From the NCBI RefSeq assembly GCF_000024085.1, contig NC_013166.1, forward strand, positions 124,001-188,000: DNA of 64,000 nt. The letters are read 5' to 3'. Below the pieces are notes generated by a model. It saw only the letters and a program-made list of their open reading frames with translations, was not told the DNA's origin and did no database searches. The stretch is from Kangiella koreensis DSM 16069 (GTDB lineage Bacteria > Pseudomonadota > Gammaproteobacteria > Enterobacterales > Kangiellaceae). The stretch's first letter is position 1, and every line of letters begins with the position of its first letter. The translations under genes and the position numbers were made by a program. Below are positions 1 to 9,924 of the stretch, one piece after another.

Positions 1-243
1 TTGGTCAGTACGTACAAATTCGTTGGTGTGGAAATCCTGCTCACGTCCAATGCCAGCCTGATCGAACTGATGTGGGTTGCTGTCAATTAAGCCACTGAAT
101 AAATGATTTAGGACGTCTAGAGGTAATGCATTCGGCAGAACGATATAACCCTGCTCAGTAATAGCATCACAGATACGAGTAAAGATATCGTCATCGAAGT
201 AACCAGTAGAACTCGAAGAAACAGATGTTAGGGCGTGGCTCAA
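1..243 (-). CDS. 2OG-Fe(II) oxygenase-like protein, N-terminal part (cut by window edge)
   Basis: The minus strand is open from a probable TTG start at 243 to the window edge (81 codons). The translation includes GYFDDDIFTRICDAI, EQGYIVLPNALP and DFHTNEFVRTDQ, which resembles the N-terminal part of SM-20/prolyl-4-hydroxylase-like 2OG-Fe(II) dioxygenases. The iron ligands (HxD...H) would lie beyond the window, so the catalytic core cannot be checked. No ATG or GTG start was found between the in-frame stop near 271 and the conserved region, so the TTG is the best of poor choices. The gene is divergent from the cysteine-synthase gene. The family assignment is tentative. Confidence 0.5.
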   Translation of the reverse strand, partial: MSHALTSVSSSSTGYFDDDIFTRICDAITEQGYIVLPNALPLDVLNHLFSGLIDSNPHQFDQAGIGREQDFHTNEFVRTDQ

Positions 244-291
244 TGTCGTAAACCGAAAAGTTATATGCGCGTTTTATACTCCAAAAATGAG

Positions 292-307
292 ATTTTGTGA
301 ACAAAAT
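292..307. promoter_or_regulatory. Perfect 7-2-7 inverted repeat in a divergent intergenic region
   Basis: ATTTTGT and ACAAAAT flank a 2-bp centre. The repeat lies between the divergent oxygenase (minus) and cysteine-synthase (plus) genes, about 80 bp upstream of the latter. The position and symmetry suit an operator for a dimeric regulator, but I do not recognise the regulator. AT-rich palindromes of this size can also occur by chance. Confidence 0.25.
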
Positions 308-388
308 TTACACACTGTGGGCAATAGGATTAGGCCAGTCGCAATTCTGCTATAGCTGATTTAGACTAGTCACTATCGATGAATAGAT

Positions 389-1456
389 GTGAGTACACCC
401 TTAATGATATACAAGCAGAATGTAGCAGAAGTGATTGGTCATACCGATTTACTGAGGATACCATCCCTTTCACAGCTAACGGATTGCGAGATTCTGGTGA
501 AGTGCGAGTTTCAGAATCCCGGTGGCTCAATCAAGGACCGGGCTGCTTTGCAGATGGTGCAGGATGCCATTGCAAGAGGTGAACTCAAACCCGGCATGAC
601 TATTGTAGAAGGCACAGCCGGAAATACCGGTATTGGCTTGGCGGTGGTGGCCAAAGCTTTGGGCTTTAAGATGCTGACTGTTATGCCAAAGGGGCAAACA
701 CCGGAAAAAGAAAAGATGATTGCTCTGCATGGCTCAGAATTAATGTTGGTGGATCCTTGCCCCTTTGCCAACCCGAACCATTTTTATCACACAGCCAAGC
801 GCCTTGGCGAAGAGAACGACAGCTACTGGTGGGCCAACCAGTTTGAGAATATCAGTAATGCCAAAGCTCATTACGAACACACTGGACCAGAAATTTGGCA
901 GCAAACTGACGGTAATGTAGACGCTTTAGTATCGGTGTCGGGAACTGGTGGCACTATTGGTGGTTGTTCGCGTTTTTTAAAAGAGCAAAATGAGGATGTG
1001 CAGGTATGGTCAATCGATCCGGATGGATCTGGAATTTATCACTACCTCAAAACTGGTGAATACAAAGCCCAGGGGAGCTCGTTTACCGAGGGGATTGGCA
1101 TTATGCGTACGGTAGCCAATTTTGCACAGGCCAGAATTGATAAAGGCATAACCTTACCGGATGATGATTTAGTCACCGTTTCGCGCGCAGTAAGAAATGC
1201 AGATGGTTTGGTTCTGGGCAGTAGCACGGCATTAAATATTGCCGGTGCACTCTTTGCCGCAGCCAAATCTGGCCCCGGAAAAACCATTGTCACCTTTGCG
1301 TGCGATGCGGGGGAACGCTCTTATTCAAAGTTATGGAATCCGGAGTTTCTGGCCGAAAAAGGCATACAGGAAGACAGAGAAACCATAGAGCAGATGTTCA
1401 ACCGTTATAAGACAATGGATGACAGCGTTATAGTGAACGTTACTGGCAAGGATTAA
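389..1456 (+). CDS. Cysteine synthase-type PLP-dependent enzyme
   Basis: This 355-residue protein belongs to the fold-type II PLP family (cysteine synthase/cystathionine beta-synthase). The PLP-lysine motif NPGGSIKDRAAL lies near residues 43-54, the substrate loop EGTAGNTGIGLA near 73-84, and the phosphate-binding glycine loop SGTGGTIGG near 188-196. It probably forms cysteine from O-acetylserine and sulfide in the cytoplasm. It is longer than typical CysK or CysM (about 300-325), with an extra C-terminal helix. The start is GTG at 389; an ATG at 404 is also possible, and neither has a strong ribosome site. The stop overlaps the start of the ACT-domain gene by one base, so the two are co-translated. 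CysK and CysM cannot be separated by eye. Confidence 0.8.
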   Translation: MSTPLMIYKQNVAEVIGHTDLLRIPSLSQLTDCEILVKCEFQNPGGSIKDRAALQMVQDAIARGELKPGMTIVEGTAGNTGIGLAVVAKALGFKMLTVMPKGQTPEKEKMIALHGSELMLVDPCPFANPNHFYHTAKRLGEENDSYWWANQFENISNAKAHYEHTGPEIWQQTDGNVDALVSVSGTGGTIGGCSRFLKEQNEDVQVWSIDPDGSGIYHYLKTGEYKAQGSSFTEGIGIMRTVANFAQARIDKGITLPDDDLVTVSRAVRNADGLVLGSSTALNIAGALFAAAKSGPGKTIVTFACDAGERSYSKLWNPEFLAEKGIQEDRETIEQMFNRYKTMDDSVIVNVTGKD

Positions 1457-1845
1457 TGATGGATAAGAAACCACATTTGAAATTACTGGATGCACAGTTT
1501 GATGTGCATCGACTGTTATCAATGACGGATTTGGAGGACTTACAAGGAAGTTGGTTTTTGTCCTCAACCGATGAAGAATTATCACTGGTTTGTGAGGCGA
1601 TAAACCGTGATTTGCTAAAAGACACTGTGCAGAAAAGTGAGCTGGGTTGGCGGGCAATAAAAGTCGCAGGACCGCTCGACTTTAACCTGACAGGAATTAT
1701 AGCTGGAATAAGCCAGGTATTGGCAGAAGCAGAAATCCCGATCTTTGTCGTCTCCACCTTTGATACCGACTATGTTCTGGTAAAGGAAAGAAAACTTGCT
1801 GAAGCCTTGGTTGTGTTGAAGAAAGCCGGTTATGTGTTTGTTTAA
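1456..1845 (+). CDS. ACT-domain protein (CASTOR/COG3603-like)
   Basis: This 129-residue protein has the features of small ACT-domain proteins: GWRAIKVAGPLDFNLTGIIAGISQVLAEA in the first half and IPIFVVSTFDTDYVLVKE in the second. ACT domains bind amino acids and often act as allosteric sensors. The start overlaps the upstream stop by one base, so it may tune or report on the cysteine-synthase reaction, though that link rests only on gene order. No enzymatic domain is present. The ATG at 1459 is an alternative start. Confidence 0.7.
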   Translation: MMDKKPHLKLLDAQFDVHRLLSMTDLEDLQGSWFLSSTDEELSLVCEAINRDLLKDTVQKSELGWRAIKVAGPLDFNLTGIIAGISQVLAEAEIPIFVVSTFDTDYVLVKERKLAEALVVLKKAGYVFV

Positions 1846-2313
1846 ATTGATGAAGTTGCAATGGATGGCTGATTATAGCTGAAATTGCAAACCGGTCGGC
1901 AGAATGGAAAAGTGGCGAGAATGGGCGAATTAAAGCAATGATAAGTGCATGTTAAGTGAAGTTGCCAACATTTCTCTACAAATCAAACGTTAATCCCATT
2001 TTGTCACCAAACTGAACAAAAAAATAAAAATTAATAAAATAATAATACTAATAATATCAACAGGTTATATAAAAAAAAGATATAAATGAAGCTGCCTGTT
2101 GAAAGTTTGTTCGATTAGGTTCAAAAAAGCTTCTGCAATAATATTAATGATTTCAATGCGTTATGAATATAACTGAAATTAATTGAAAGCACCGATCTAT
2201 CGTCAATTCCTATCACTCAAAGTAACAATTTGAAATATCAGTCTTTGCTAATCTGTATTTGTGCAGCGACAAAGTGTCGTTGTCTTAAAAAGATTTCAGA
2301 CGAGGAATTAGTG
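1846..2313 (+). other. AT-rich intergenic leader with nested hairpins
   Basis: This stretch of 468 bases carries no supported gene. From about 2015 it is very AT-rich and looks like promoter or leader DNA for the DUF4870 gene. A 7-bp repeat (CAACAGG at 2058-2064, CCTGTTG at 2095-2101) encloses TTATAT/ATATAA at 2065-2085, and a small CGACA/TGTCG hairpin sits at 2267-2279, about 35 bases before the start codon. An upstream in-frame start at 2230 exists, but ATG 2314 has the better ribosome site. Confidence 0.5.
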
Positions 2314-2778
2314 ATGAACAACGAAGACGATAAAAAAACTGAAGGCACTGGTGAAAGTAAACCAGAGCAAGGTGGCGAACACAAAGAGCGAGTCTACGAA
2401 GGCGAAGCTGAAGTATTAGGTACTGAGGACATTCGTGGTGAAGAAAAGACCTGGTCTATGTTTGCTCACTTGGCGGCCTTTGTTGCTATGGTTCCGTTGG
2501 TGCCGGTTATAGGCATGGTGCTCGGCCCTTTAGTGGTCTGGTTATTGAAGAAAGACGATATGCCGCTCGTTGCAGAAAATGGTAAGCGTGCTTTGAACTT
2601 TAATATCACCATGTTTATTGCTTACTGTGCAGCATTAATCCTATGCATCATCTTAATTGGTATTCCGATTTTGTTTGGATTAATCATATTCCACTTCATT
2701 GTGACCATATTGGCGGCAATCAAAGCCAGCGAAGGTGGTGTCTATGAGTACCCATTCTCAATGAAGTTGATTCAATAA
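2314..2778 (+). CDS. DUF4870 family membrane protein
   Basis: This 154-residue protein has a charged, disordered N-terminus (about residues 1-45, rich in E, K and D). A TWSMFAHLAAFVAMVPLVPVIGMVLGPLVVWLLKKDDMPLVAENGKRA-type region, typical of DUF4870, follows, then two more hydrophobic segments. Three or four membrane segments are likely. The function of the family is unknown. The start at ATG 2314 was chosen because GAGGA at 2302-2306 gives a 7-base spacing; an in-frame start at 2230 would add a cysteine-rich segment untypical of the family. A long AT-rich leader precedes the gene. Confidence 0.75.
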   Translation: MNNEDDKKTEGTGESKPEQGGEHKERVYEGEAEVLGTEDIRGEEKTWSMFAHLAAFVAMVPLVPVIGMVLGPLVVWLLKKDDMPLVAENGKRALNFNITMFIAYCAALILCIILIGIPILFGLIIFHFIVTILAAIKASEGGVYEYPFSMKLIQ

Positions 2779-2835
2779 GTATTAGCTTAGGACATTAAAA
2801 AAGAATACTAATAATAAGGAAGTGACTCTCCACGC

Positions 2836-2871
2836 GGGGCAGCGGTTGACTCTCTCAAGCTGCATCGCCCC
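2836..2871 (+). other. GC-rich hairpin before the terminator (possible small RNA body)
   Basis: GGGGC at 2836-2840 can pair with GCCCC at 2867-2871, and GCAGC at 2839-2843 can alternatively pair with GCTGC at 2859-2863. The hairpin stands directly before the intrinsic terminator at 2881. This is either a double 3' end for the DUF4870 transcript or the body of a short RNA. No promoter of its own is evident. Confidence 0.3.
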
Positions 2872-2880
2872 ATTCTCCCC

Positions 2881-2909
2881 AGCGGCAATCGAAAGATGCC
2901 GCTTTTTTT
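2881..2909 (+). terminator. Intrinsic terminator downstream of the DUF4870 gene
   Basis: AGCGGCA (2881-2887) pairs with TGCCGCT (2897-2903) around a 9-base loop and is followed by a run of seven T. It separates the DUF4870 transcript from the thiamine promoter just downstream. Confidence 0.8.
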
Positions 2910-2931
2910 GTATCTCTGGTAATAGTGCCTA

Positions 2932-2959
2932 TTCATTTTAAAAACAAGGTGTGTATAAT
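2932..2959 (+). promoter_or_regulatory. Sigma-70-type promoter of the thiamine operon
   Basis: A consensus -10 box TATAAT lies at 2954-2959. The best -35 is the weak TTCATT at 2932-2937, with 16 bp spacing. Transcription would begin around 2966, immediately before the riboswitch P1 stem, which supports the assignment. Confidence 0.6.
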
Positions 2960-2967
2960 TTGTAGCA

Positions 2968-3085
2968 ACTCTCGGGGTGCGCTTGGGATTAAGACTTCCG
3001 CCAATGGGCTGTCTTGAATCAAGAGCTGAGATGCATTTGCAAACCCGTATAACCTGATCCGACTCGCATCGGCGTAGGGAAGAGT
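2968..3085 (+). promoter_or_regulatory. TPP riboswitch (thi-box)
   Basis: The conserved blocks of the thiamine pyrophosphate aptamer are present in order: CTCGGGGTGC (2971-2980), GCTGAGAT (3025-3032), ACCCGTATAACCTGATCC (3043-3060) and GCGTAGGGAAG (3073-3083). ACTCT at 2968-2972 closes helix P1 with AGAGT at 3081-3085. Helix P3 carries an optional extension (P3a) in which 2982-2995 can pair with 3011-3023. About 85 bases separate the aptamer from the thiC start, with no clear terminator hairpin plus T run. Control by hiding the ribosome site at 3161-3165 is therefore more likely than transcription termination; this mechanism is inferred. Confidence 0.95.
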
Positions 3086-3116
3086 AATGTCACAAGCTGA
3101 CGATCTCACCATATAA

Positions 3117-5018
<1,902 letters not shown>

Positions 5019-5052
5019 CCTCGGCTAATAGACACGGCTAGTAAACACAAGA

Positions 5053-6120
5053 ATGAGCAACTGTATGAAGATCGGAATTGTTGGTGCAGGCATTGCAGGT
5101 CGCCTGTTGGCCTGGCAAATGGTCAAAAAAGGCTATCAGGTGACACTGTTTGATAAGAATGCATTCAATAGTGAAGCAGCGTGTTCGTTTGCTGCGGCGG
5201 GAATTTTGTCACCGTTGGCAGAATTGGAAATGGCCGAGCCCACGATCTTTGAACTGGGTGAGCGCTCTATACAACTCTATCCGGAACTGATCAAAGAACT
5301 GGATCAGCCTGTGTTCTATCGACAAATAGGATCATTAGTAACGGCTCATAGCTCTGATAAAATTGAGCTCAATCATTTTCATCGTATGCTCAAACACAAG
5401 CTGGCCGATTGCGATGATTATGTGCAGAATATTTCAGTAGCCGATAAAGAACCAGAATTGGCACATATGGGCGATGGCCTATGGCTGACTAATGAAGGGC
5501 AGCTGGATACCATTGGCTTGCTTAATGCTCTGCAACAGGTTTTGCTGAAAAAAGATGTCGAGTGGAAAGAGCAGGTTGAGGTTCAAGCGATAGAGCCAGG
5601 ACAAATCAAAACCAATGCAGAAACATATAGTTTTGATTGGGTATTTGACTGTCGAGGGGTAGGTTCTAAAAATGAATTGCCCTTAAGGGGCGTGCGGGGA
5701 GAATTACTCTGGTTGCAGGCACGGGATGTAAAAATTGATCACTTAACCAGATTGATGCATCCACGCTATCGGATTTATATAGTTCCACGGCCCAATGATA
5801 TTTACTTATTAGGTGCAACGGAAATCGAAAGCGAAGATTATAGTTCAGTGTCAGTTCGCTCATCACTGGAACTGTTATCCGCAGCCTACAGTTTGCATAA
5901 ATCATTTGGTGAAGCACGCATTATCAAACAGGTTGTCAACTGCCGTCCGGCGTTGCCCGATAACCTGCCAACAATAGAACTGGAAGATGGGGTTGGTAGA
6001 ATTAATGGTTTATACCGACATGGTATTCTGTTGGCACCAGCAGTCGTTAAACAAATGATGATAAAGTTTGACCAGGCCATAAGCTCACAGAAAGAGGGTG
6101 ACAATGCAGTTAATAGTTAA
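5053..6120 (+). CDS. thiO: ThiO-type glycine oxidase (FAD-dependent)
   Basis: This 355-residue flavoprotein of the DAO family starts with the dinucleotide-binding motif IGIVGAGIAGRLLAW. It also has VFDCRGVG and RGVRGELLWL, and a C-terminal block ending in NGLYRHGILLAPAV, as in ThiO. ThiO oxidises glycine to the imine used by ThiG for the thiazole ring, so the pathway here is the oxygen-dependent one rather than ThiH. It overlaps thiS by 17 bases. ATG 5053 is taken as the start; ATG 5065, just before the FAD motif, is possible. Confidence 0.85.
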   Translation: MSNCMKIGIVGAGIAGRLLAWQMVKKGYQVTLFDKNAFNSEAACSFAAAGILSPLAELEMAEPTIFELGERSIQLYPELIKELDQPVFYRQIGSLVTAHSSDKIELNHFHRMLKHKLADCDDYVQNISVADKEPELAHMGDGLWLTNEGQLDTIGLLNALQQVLLKKDVEWKEQVEVQAIEPGQIKTNAETYSFDWVFDCRGVGSKNELPLRGVRGELLWLQARDVKIDHLTRLMHPRYRIYIVPRPNDIYLLGATEIESEDYSSVSVRSSLELLSAAYSLHKSFGEARIIKQVVNCRPALPDNLPTIELEDGVGRINGLYRHGILLAPAVVKQMMIKFDQAISSQKEGDNAVNS

Positions 6121-6301
6121 TGATGAAACCATGGAAGCACCAGAGAAAATGACGGTCTTGGATTTTATACAATGGTTTAAGCAGGAAGGGAACTTTGCGA
6201 TAGCAGTGAATATGGAGTTTATACCAAGATCTTTGTATGGCGAGACGATGTTGAAAGAGGGTGACAGGATAGAAGTAGTTTTGCCGATGCAAGGCGGTTA
6301 A
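6104..6301 (+). CDS. thiS: Sulfur carrier protein ThiS
   Basis: This 65-residue ubiquitin-like protein ends in MQGG; the terminal Gly-Gly is the site of adenylation and thiocarboxylation. It donates sulfur to ThiG for thiazole formation. ATG 6104 was chosen because AGAGGG at 6093-6098 is a good ribosome site; the in-frame GTG at 6098 lies within that site. The gene overlaps the end of thiO. Confidence 0.92.
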   Translation: MQLIVNDETMEAPEKMTVLDFIQWFKQEGNFAIAVNMEFIPRSLYGETMLKEGDRIEVVLPMQGG

Positions 6302-6360
6302 ATCGCCTAATCGTTGCTGGGGCAATTTACAAATTGTAATAATGTTTCGCTTTATAGCGA

Positions 6361-6462
6361 GTTACTTTTCTTGTGTGGCCAAGAAAAGTAACCAAAAGAA
6401 GGCCACCCCGATATTGGGGTCATAAAGATGACTTCCTTCGTAGTCCTCAAGTCACTTAACGC
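6361..6462 (-). repeat. Dispersed hairpin repeat, copy A (minus orientation)
   Basis: Read on the minus strand, this copy starts with GCGTTAAGTGACTTG, passes through a GGGGTGG block and CTTTTGGTTAC, and ends in a perfect 13-bp hairpin. Copies B (19929-20024) and C (56174-56276) share the same order: CGTTAAGTG, a G-rich block, TTTTGGTTC, then a T-rich/A-rich hairpin ending in GAAC. It has no coding capacity. This looks like a non-autonomous, REP/MITE-like intergenic repeat. Confidence 0.65.
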
Positions 6463-6626
6463 ACCATGAAATACAGTCCATCCATGGCCTGAATTTCATT
6501 ATTCGAATCATCCAAGATTCGAATTGCTATGACATTCGGACTACTCAGCCCAATATAAGGGGATTAATGGTGCTACTCTGATGCATCGACAGGTTAGTCA
6601 AGAAAAGCGAATACGTAGATAAGTAG

Positions 6627-6644
6627 GGTGCGTCGTGACGCACC
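6627..6644. repeat. 18-bp palindromic repeat (copy 1)
   Basis: GGTGCGTC and GACGCACC are separated by two bases. An identical 18-mer occurs at 42494-42511, where it serves as a terminator stem. Here there is no flanking T run. Confidence 0.6.
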
Positions 6645-6680
6645 GCTCTTTGCACAATAAAACAACCTAACTAAAAACTT

Positions 6681-7454
6681 ATGTTAAAAATCGGTGGTAA
6701 AGAAATTAACAGCAGATTATTTGTCGGTACGGCTTTATATCCATCGCCGCAAATCATGCTGGATTCAATTAAGGCTTCTGAGGCGGATATCGTCACTGTG
6801 TCTGTTCGACGTCAGGGTTTGGGTGGTGAGAATTTCTGGAAGCAATTACAGCAGTTGGATTGTCATTGGTTGCCGAACACGGCGGGTTGTCATTCGGCAA
6901 AAGAAGCGATTACTACTGCGGAAATGGCTCGCGAGCTTTTTCAAACTGATTGGGTTAAATTGGAAGTGATTGGTGATGAATACAATCTACAGCCGGATCC
7001 CTTTCAATTAGTTGAAGCGACAAAGGAATTGGTTAAACGTGGTTTTGAAGTGTTTCCCTACTGCACGGATGATTTAGTTTTGTGTCAGCGTTTGTTGGAC
7101 GCGGGCTGTAATACTTTAATGCCGTGGGGCGCGCCGATTGGAACCGGTCGAGGCTTGACCGATCCTTATGCACTGCAGACTTTGCGCAAGCGTTTGCCTG
7201 ATGTACCGATGGTGATTGATGCGGGCTTAGGGCTTCCATCTCATGCCACGCAAGCAATGGAGATGGGCTTTGATGCCGTACTTTTGAATACCGCAATTGC
7301 ACAGGCTGAGAATCCAGTATTAATGGCGACGGCATTTAAAGATGCGGTGAGCGCAGGTCGAAATGCTTATCAAGCTGGTGCAATGCCACAACGTGATTTA
7401 GCAAAACCGAGCACACCTGTGTTGGGTAAACCCTTCTGGCAGCAGGAATCATGA
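6681..7454 (+). CDS. thiG: Thiazole synthase ThiG
   Basis: ThiG joins deoxyxylulose phosphate, the glycine imine and ThiS thiocarboxylate into thiazole phosphate. This 257-residue TIM barrel has [11 protein letters not shown] at the N-terminus, the Schiff-base lysine in [10 protein letters not shown] (about residue 95), the phosphate-binding [13 protein letters not shown], and [12 protein letters not shown]. The last four bases overlap the start of thiDE, indicating translational coupling. It lies downstream of a repeat-filled gap but is clearly part of the same pathway cluster. Confidence 0.95.
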   Translation: MLKIGGKEINSRLFVGTALYPSPQIMLDSIKASEADIVTVSVRRQGLGGENFWKQLQQLDCHWLPNTAGCHSAKEAITTAEMARELFQTDWVKLEVIGDEYNLQPDPFQLVEATKELVKRGFEVFPYCTDDLVLCQRLLDAGCNTLMPWGAPIGTGRGLTDPYALQTLRKRLPDVPMVIDAGLGLPSHATQAMEMGFDAVLLNTAIAQAENPVLMATAFKDAVSAGRNAYQAGAMPQRDLAKPSTPVLGKPFWQQES

Positions 7455-8932
7455 AGGTTACAGGCAAACCAGTTGTCTGGAGTTACGCTGGGCTCGATAA
7501 CTCAGGTATGGCAGGACAAGTCGCGGATATAAGAACAATAGAAGCATTAGGTGCTCACGCTTGTTGTGTAACGACAGCTTTGACTGCGCAAAACAGTCAA
7601 CGTGTGGTGGCGATTAATCCGTCTGCAAAAGAACAACTTCAGTCACAGCTCGAAGCCCTGCAAGAATTAGGCCAGCCCAATGCTATTAAAGTCGGCCTGT
7701 TACCAAGTGAAGAATCGATTCAATTATTAATAACTTATCTAGAAAAAGCATCAAATCCCATCCAGTTAGTTTTCGATCCAGTGATAGAAAGCTCGTCTGG
7801 TACACAATTTATGCCTGACGAAGTATTAGAGCAGCTGGAAAAGTTATTGCCGCTGGTGACCGTGTTTACCCCTAATATTGATGAGTTGGCAAGAATAACA
7901 GGGCAGAAGATTCAGTCTATAGACGATATAGAAAGTCAGGCAAAGAAACTATTAGAGTCAGGCACGAGTGCGGTATTGGTTAAAGGCGGCCATTGGCCTT
8001 CAGAACAGGCATCGGATTTTTTCGTTAATAGGCAGCATCAGTTTTGGTTACACAGTGACAGACAAGAAACAGATAACACTCGGGGTACAGGTTGCGTTTT
8101 GTCATCAGCCATAGCCACAGCCTTAGCCTTGGATTATTCGGTGGAAGATGCTGTAGTAATTGGCAAGATGGTGTTGAACCAGGGATTAAGACACAGTTAT
8201 GGCATTAGGGATCAAAAAGGCCCGTTAGCGGTTCAATCGTGGCCGGGCGATGAACGGGACATGCCTCGATTAACCAAGCAGTATGCATTGAATGAGCATT
8301 GTTTCCCTTGTCTTAAAAATCAGGCATTAGATTTATACCCTGTGGTGGATAGTGCCAAATGGTTAGAGCGATTACTACCATTGGGCATACCGACCATTCA
8401 ACTTCGAGTTAAAGATTTAAAAAATAAAGAATTAGAAAATGAGATCGTGGCAGCGATAAAAATTGCAAAGCAAAACGATGCAAAGTTGTTTATTAATGAC
8501 TATTGGCAGCTAGCAATAAAACATGGCGCTTTTGGTGTGCATTTGGGACAGGAAGATCTGGATGATGCGGATATCGCAGCAATCAGTAAAGCTGGCCTGC
8601 ATCTAGGCATTAGTACCCACTGTTTTTATGAAGTGGCTCGCGCGCATGCGATACAGCCCAGTTATTTGGCGTGCGGCCCTGTCTATCATACCGACAGTAA
8701 GCAGATGCCCTGGATACCCCACGGTATTGAGAGTTTAGGTTACTGGAACAACGTAATGCAGAGTTATCCATGGGTTGCCATTGGGGGCATCAATGCTGAT
8801 AGAATTGCAGAAGTAGCAAGCACAGGAGTGTCGGGTATTGCGATGATTTCAGCAATTACTCGGTCTCATAATCCTGAGCAGACCGCTACCAATATGATGC
8901 AACTGATTGAACAACACAGGCCTTTAGTATGA
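7451..8932 (+). CDS. thiDE: Bifunctional HMP-phosphate kinase / thiamine-phosphate synthase (ThiD-ThiE fusion)
   Basis: This 493-residue protein has a ThiD kinase domain (about residues 8-265; [17 protein letters not shown] and the GTGC motif in [17 protein letters not shown]). A ThiE domain follows (about 290-490; [51 protein letters not shown]). It phosphorylates HMP-P to HMP-PP and couples it to thiazole phosphate, giving thiamine phosphate. Such fusions are known in other bacteria. The start overlaps thiG by 4 bases and the end overlaps the rhodanese gene by 4 bases. Confidence 0.93.
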   Translation: MKVTGKPVVWSYAGLDNSGMAGQVADIRTIEALGAHACCVTTALTAQNSQRVVAINPSAKEQLQSQLEALQELGQPNAIKVGLLPSEESIQLLITYLEKASNPIQLVFDPVIESSSGTQFMPDEVLEQLEKLLPLVTVFTPNIDELARITGQKIQSIDDIESQAKKLLESGTSAVLVKGGHWPSEQASDFFVNRQHQFWLHSDRQETDNTRGTGCVLSSAIATALALDYSVEDAVVIGKMVLNQGLRHSYGIRDQKGPLAVQSWPGDERDMPRLTKQYALNEHCFPCLKNQALDLYPVVDSAKWLERLLPLGIPTIQLRVKDLKNKELENEIVAAIKIAKQNDAKLFINDYWQLAIKHGAFGVHLGQEDLDDADIAAISKAGLHLGISTHCFYEVARAHAIQPSYLACGPVYHTDSKQMPWIPHGIESLGYWNNVMQSYPWVAIGGINADRIAEVASTGVSGIAMISAITRSHNPEQTATNMMQLIEQHRPLV

Positions 8933-9282
8933 GTACGTTCGAATGGCAAGAATCTGACCAGGTGCAGTTGATAAGCCCAGAACAATTAAAACAATGGGCA
9001 AGTCAGCAGGACGCGCCCTTAGTGATCGATGTTAGAAATGAGGATGAACATAAGACTGATAAGCAACAGTTAAAGTTTGTCATAGATGAGAGCTTAAAAA
9101 ATATTCCGATAACGGAGTTTGGCAGCCATATCAATCAGCTCGATCCAGACCAGCCAATAGTACTTGTTTGTCAGGTTGGGCAGAAGAGTTTTAATGCTGC
9201 GAGCCTTTTAATACAAGCTGATTTTTCCTGTGTCTACAGTTTGCATGGTGGTATGGAAGCTTTGAAACGAAGTGAAGAGTGA
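8929..9282 (+). CDS. Rhodanese-domain protein of the thiamine operon
   Basis: This 117-residue single rhodanese domain has a VIDVRNEDEH strand-loop and an active-site cysteine at about residue 81 in the loop CQVGQKS. It overlaps thiDE by 4 bases, so it belongs to the operon. Rhodanese domains carry persulfide sulfur, and in thiamine synthesis such a domain (within ThiI or ThiF/MoeZ-like proteins) supplies sulfur to ThiS. A sulfur-donor role here is inferred from position. No ThiF-type adenylyltransferase is encoded beside it. Confidence 0.8.
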   Translation: MSTFEWQESDQVQLISPEQLKQWASQQDAPLVIDVRNEDEHKTDKQQLKFVIDESLKNIPITEFGSHINQLDPDQPIVLVCQVGQKSFNAASLLIQADFSCVYSLHGGMEALKRSEE

Positions 9283-9305
9283 TAACAGACTGTAACATTC
9301 TGCTA

Positions 9306-9334
9306 CAGTGTTGTATCTTGGGACGCGTTATAAT
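9306..9334 (+). promoter_or_regulatory. Probable promoter of the PH-domain gene pair
   Basis: A consensus -10 TATAAT at 9329-9334 lies 36 bases before the start of the first PH-domain gene. No convincing -35 box is present at the usual distance. Confidence 0.4.
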
Positions 9335-9369
9335 TTTACTCATCAAGTAAGCTTTGGGGAAAACCGCTT

Positions 9370-9924
9370 ATGAGCACTGAACAAGAACAACGACAAGTTA
9401 CAACTAATAACCAAGCTCGCACACAAGAACAGCTACATGATGCGAGCCTGATCGAACAGTTGCCGGATAACAGCCAGCGTCTTCATCCTGATTCCATAAA
9501 GGTTTCCAGAATTACTGTAGCGCTAGTCAGCTTTATAATTATGCTGTTGCCGACAATAGTAGCGTTATTAAGTGAAACTTATCTGATTATCGCTATTGGT
9601 GTAACTGCGGGACTGATCGTTTTTACCATTGGTTTTATCTGGGCCAAAAAATCATACGACTACACCTGGTATTGGCTGGCCGATGAAGGCCTGTATATTC
9701 AACGGGGGGTCTGGTGGCGCAAGAAAACTCTGGTCCCTTTTAATCGGGTTCAACATACTGACGTAGCGCAAGGTCCATTAGATCGTAAGTATAAATTAGG
9801 CAAATTAGTGACCCATACTGCCGGCACCCGTGATGCATCAGTTTCCCTTGAAGGAATTTTATTAGAGACAGCGCATGAGTTGCGCTCAGTATTGCAAGAA
9901 GAGGGCGAAAGCGATGCAGTCTGA
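9370..9924 (+). CDS. bPH2 (PH-domain) membrane protein, YdbS-like
   Basis: This 184-residue protein has a polar N-terminus and two membrane segments (about residues 52-95). A bacterial PH domain follows, with YTWYWLADEGLYIQRGVWWRKKTLVPFNRVQHTDVAQGPLDRKY, the hallmark pattern of the YdbS/YdbT family (DUF304). The family is membrane-bound and of unclear function. The downstream PH protein starts within this gene (11-base overlap), so the two are translated together and probably form a complex. Confidence 0.85.
   Translation: MSTEQEQRQVTTNNQARTQEQLHDASLIEQLPDNSQRLHPDSIKVSRITVALVSFIIMLLPTIVALLSETYLIIAIGVTAGLIVFTIGFIWAKKSYDYTWYWLADEGLYIQRGVWWRKKTLVPFNRVQHTDVAQGPLDRKYKLGKLVTHTAGTRDASVSLEGILLETAHELRSVLQEEGESDAV

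Larger units (their letters stand above)
6302..6680. other. Repeat-rich gap between thiS and thiG
   Basis: This gap of 379 bases splits the thiamine operon and holds no gene. It contains, in order, a perfect 13-bp hairpin (6361-6373 with 6380-6392), a 5-bp ACCCC/TGGGG hairpin (6405-6420), a 9-bp inverted repeat (6501-6509 with 6516-6524) and an 18-bp palindrome (6627-6644). All look like dispersed intergenic repeats rather than operon signals. No strong promoter for thiG was recognised, so transcription may read through from thiC-thiO-thiS. Confidence 0.7.

Noticed and set aside
6681..8932. The thiS-thiG gap as sign of a broken operon
   Set aside because: All genes on both sides are intact and in the usual order; the gap consists of dispersed repeats that also occur elsewhere in the window.
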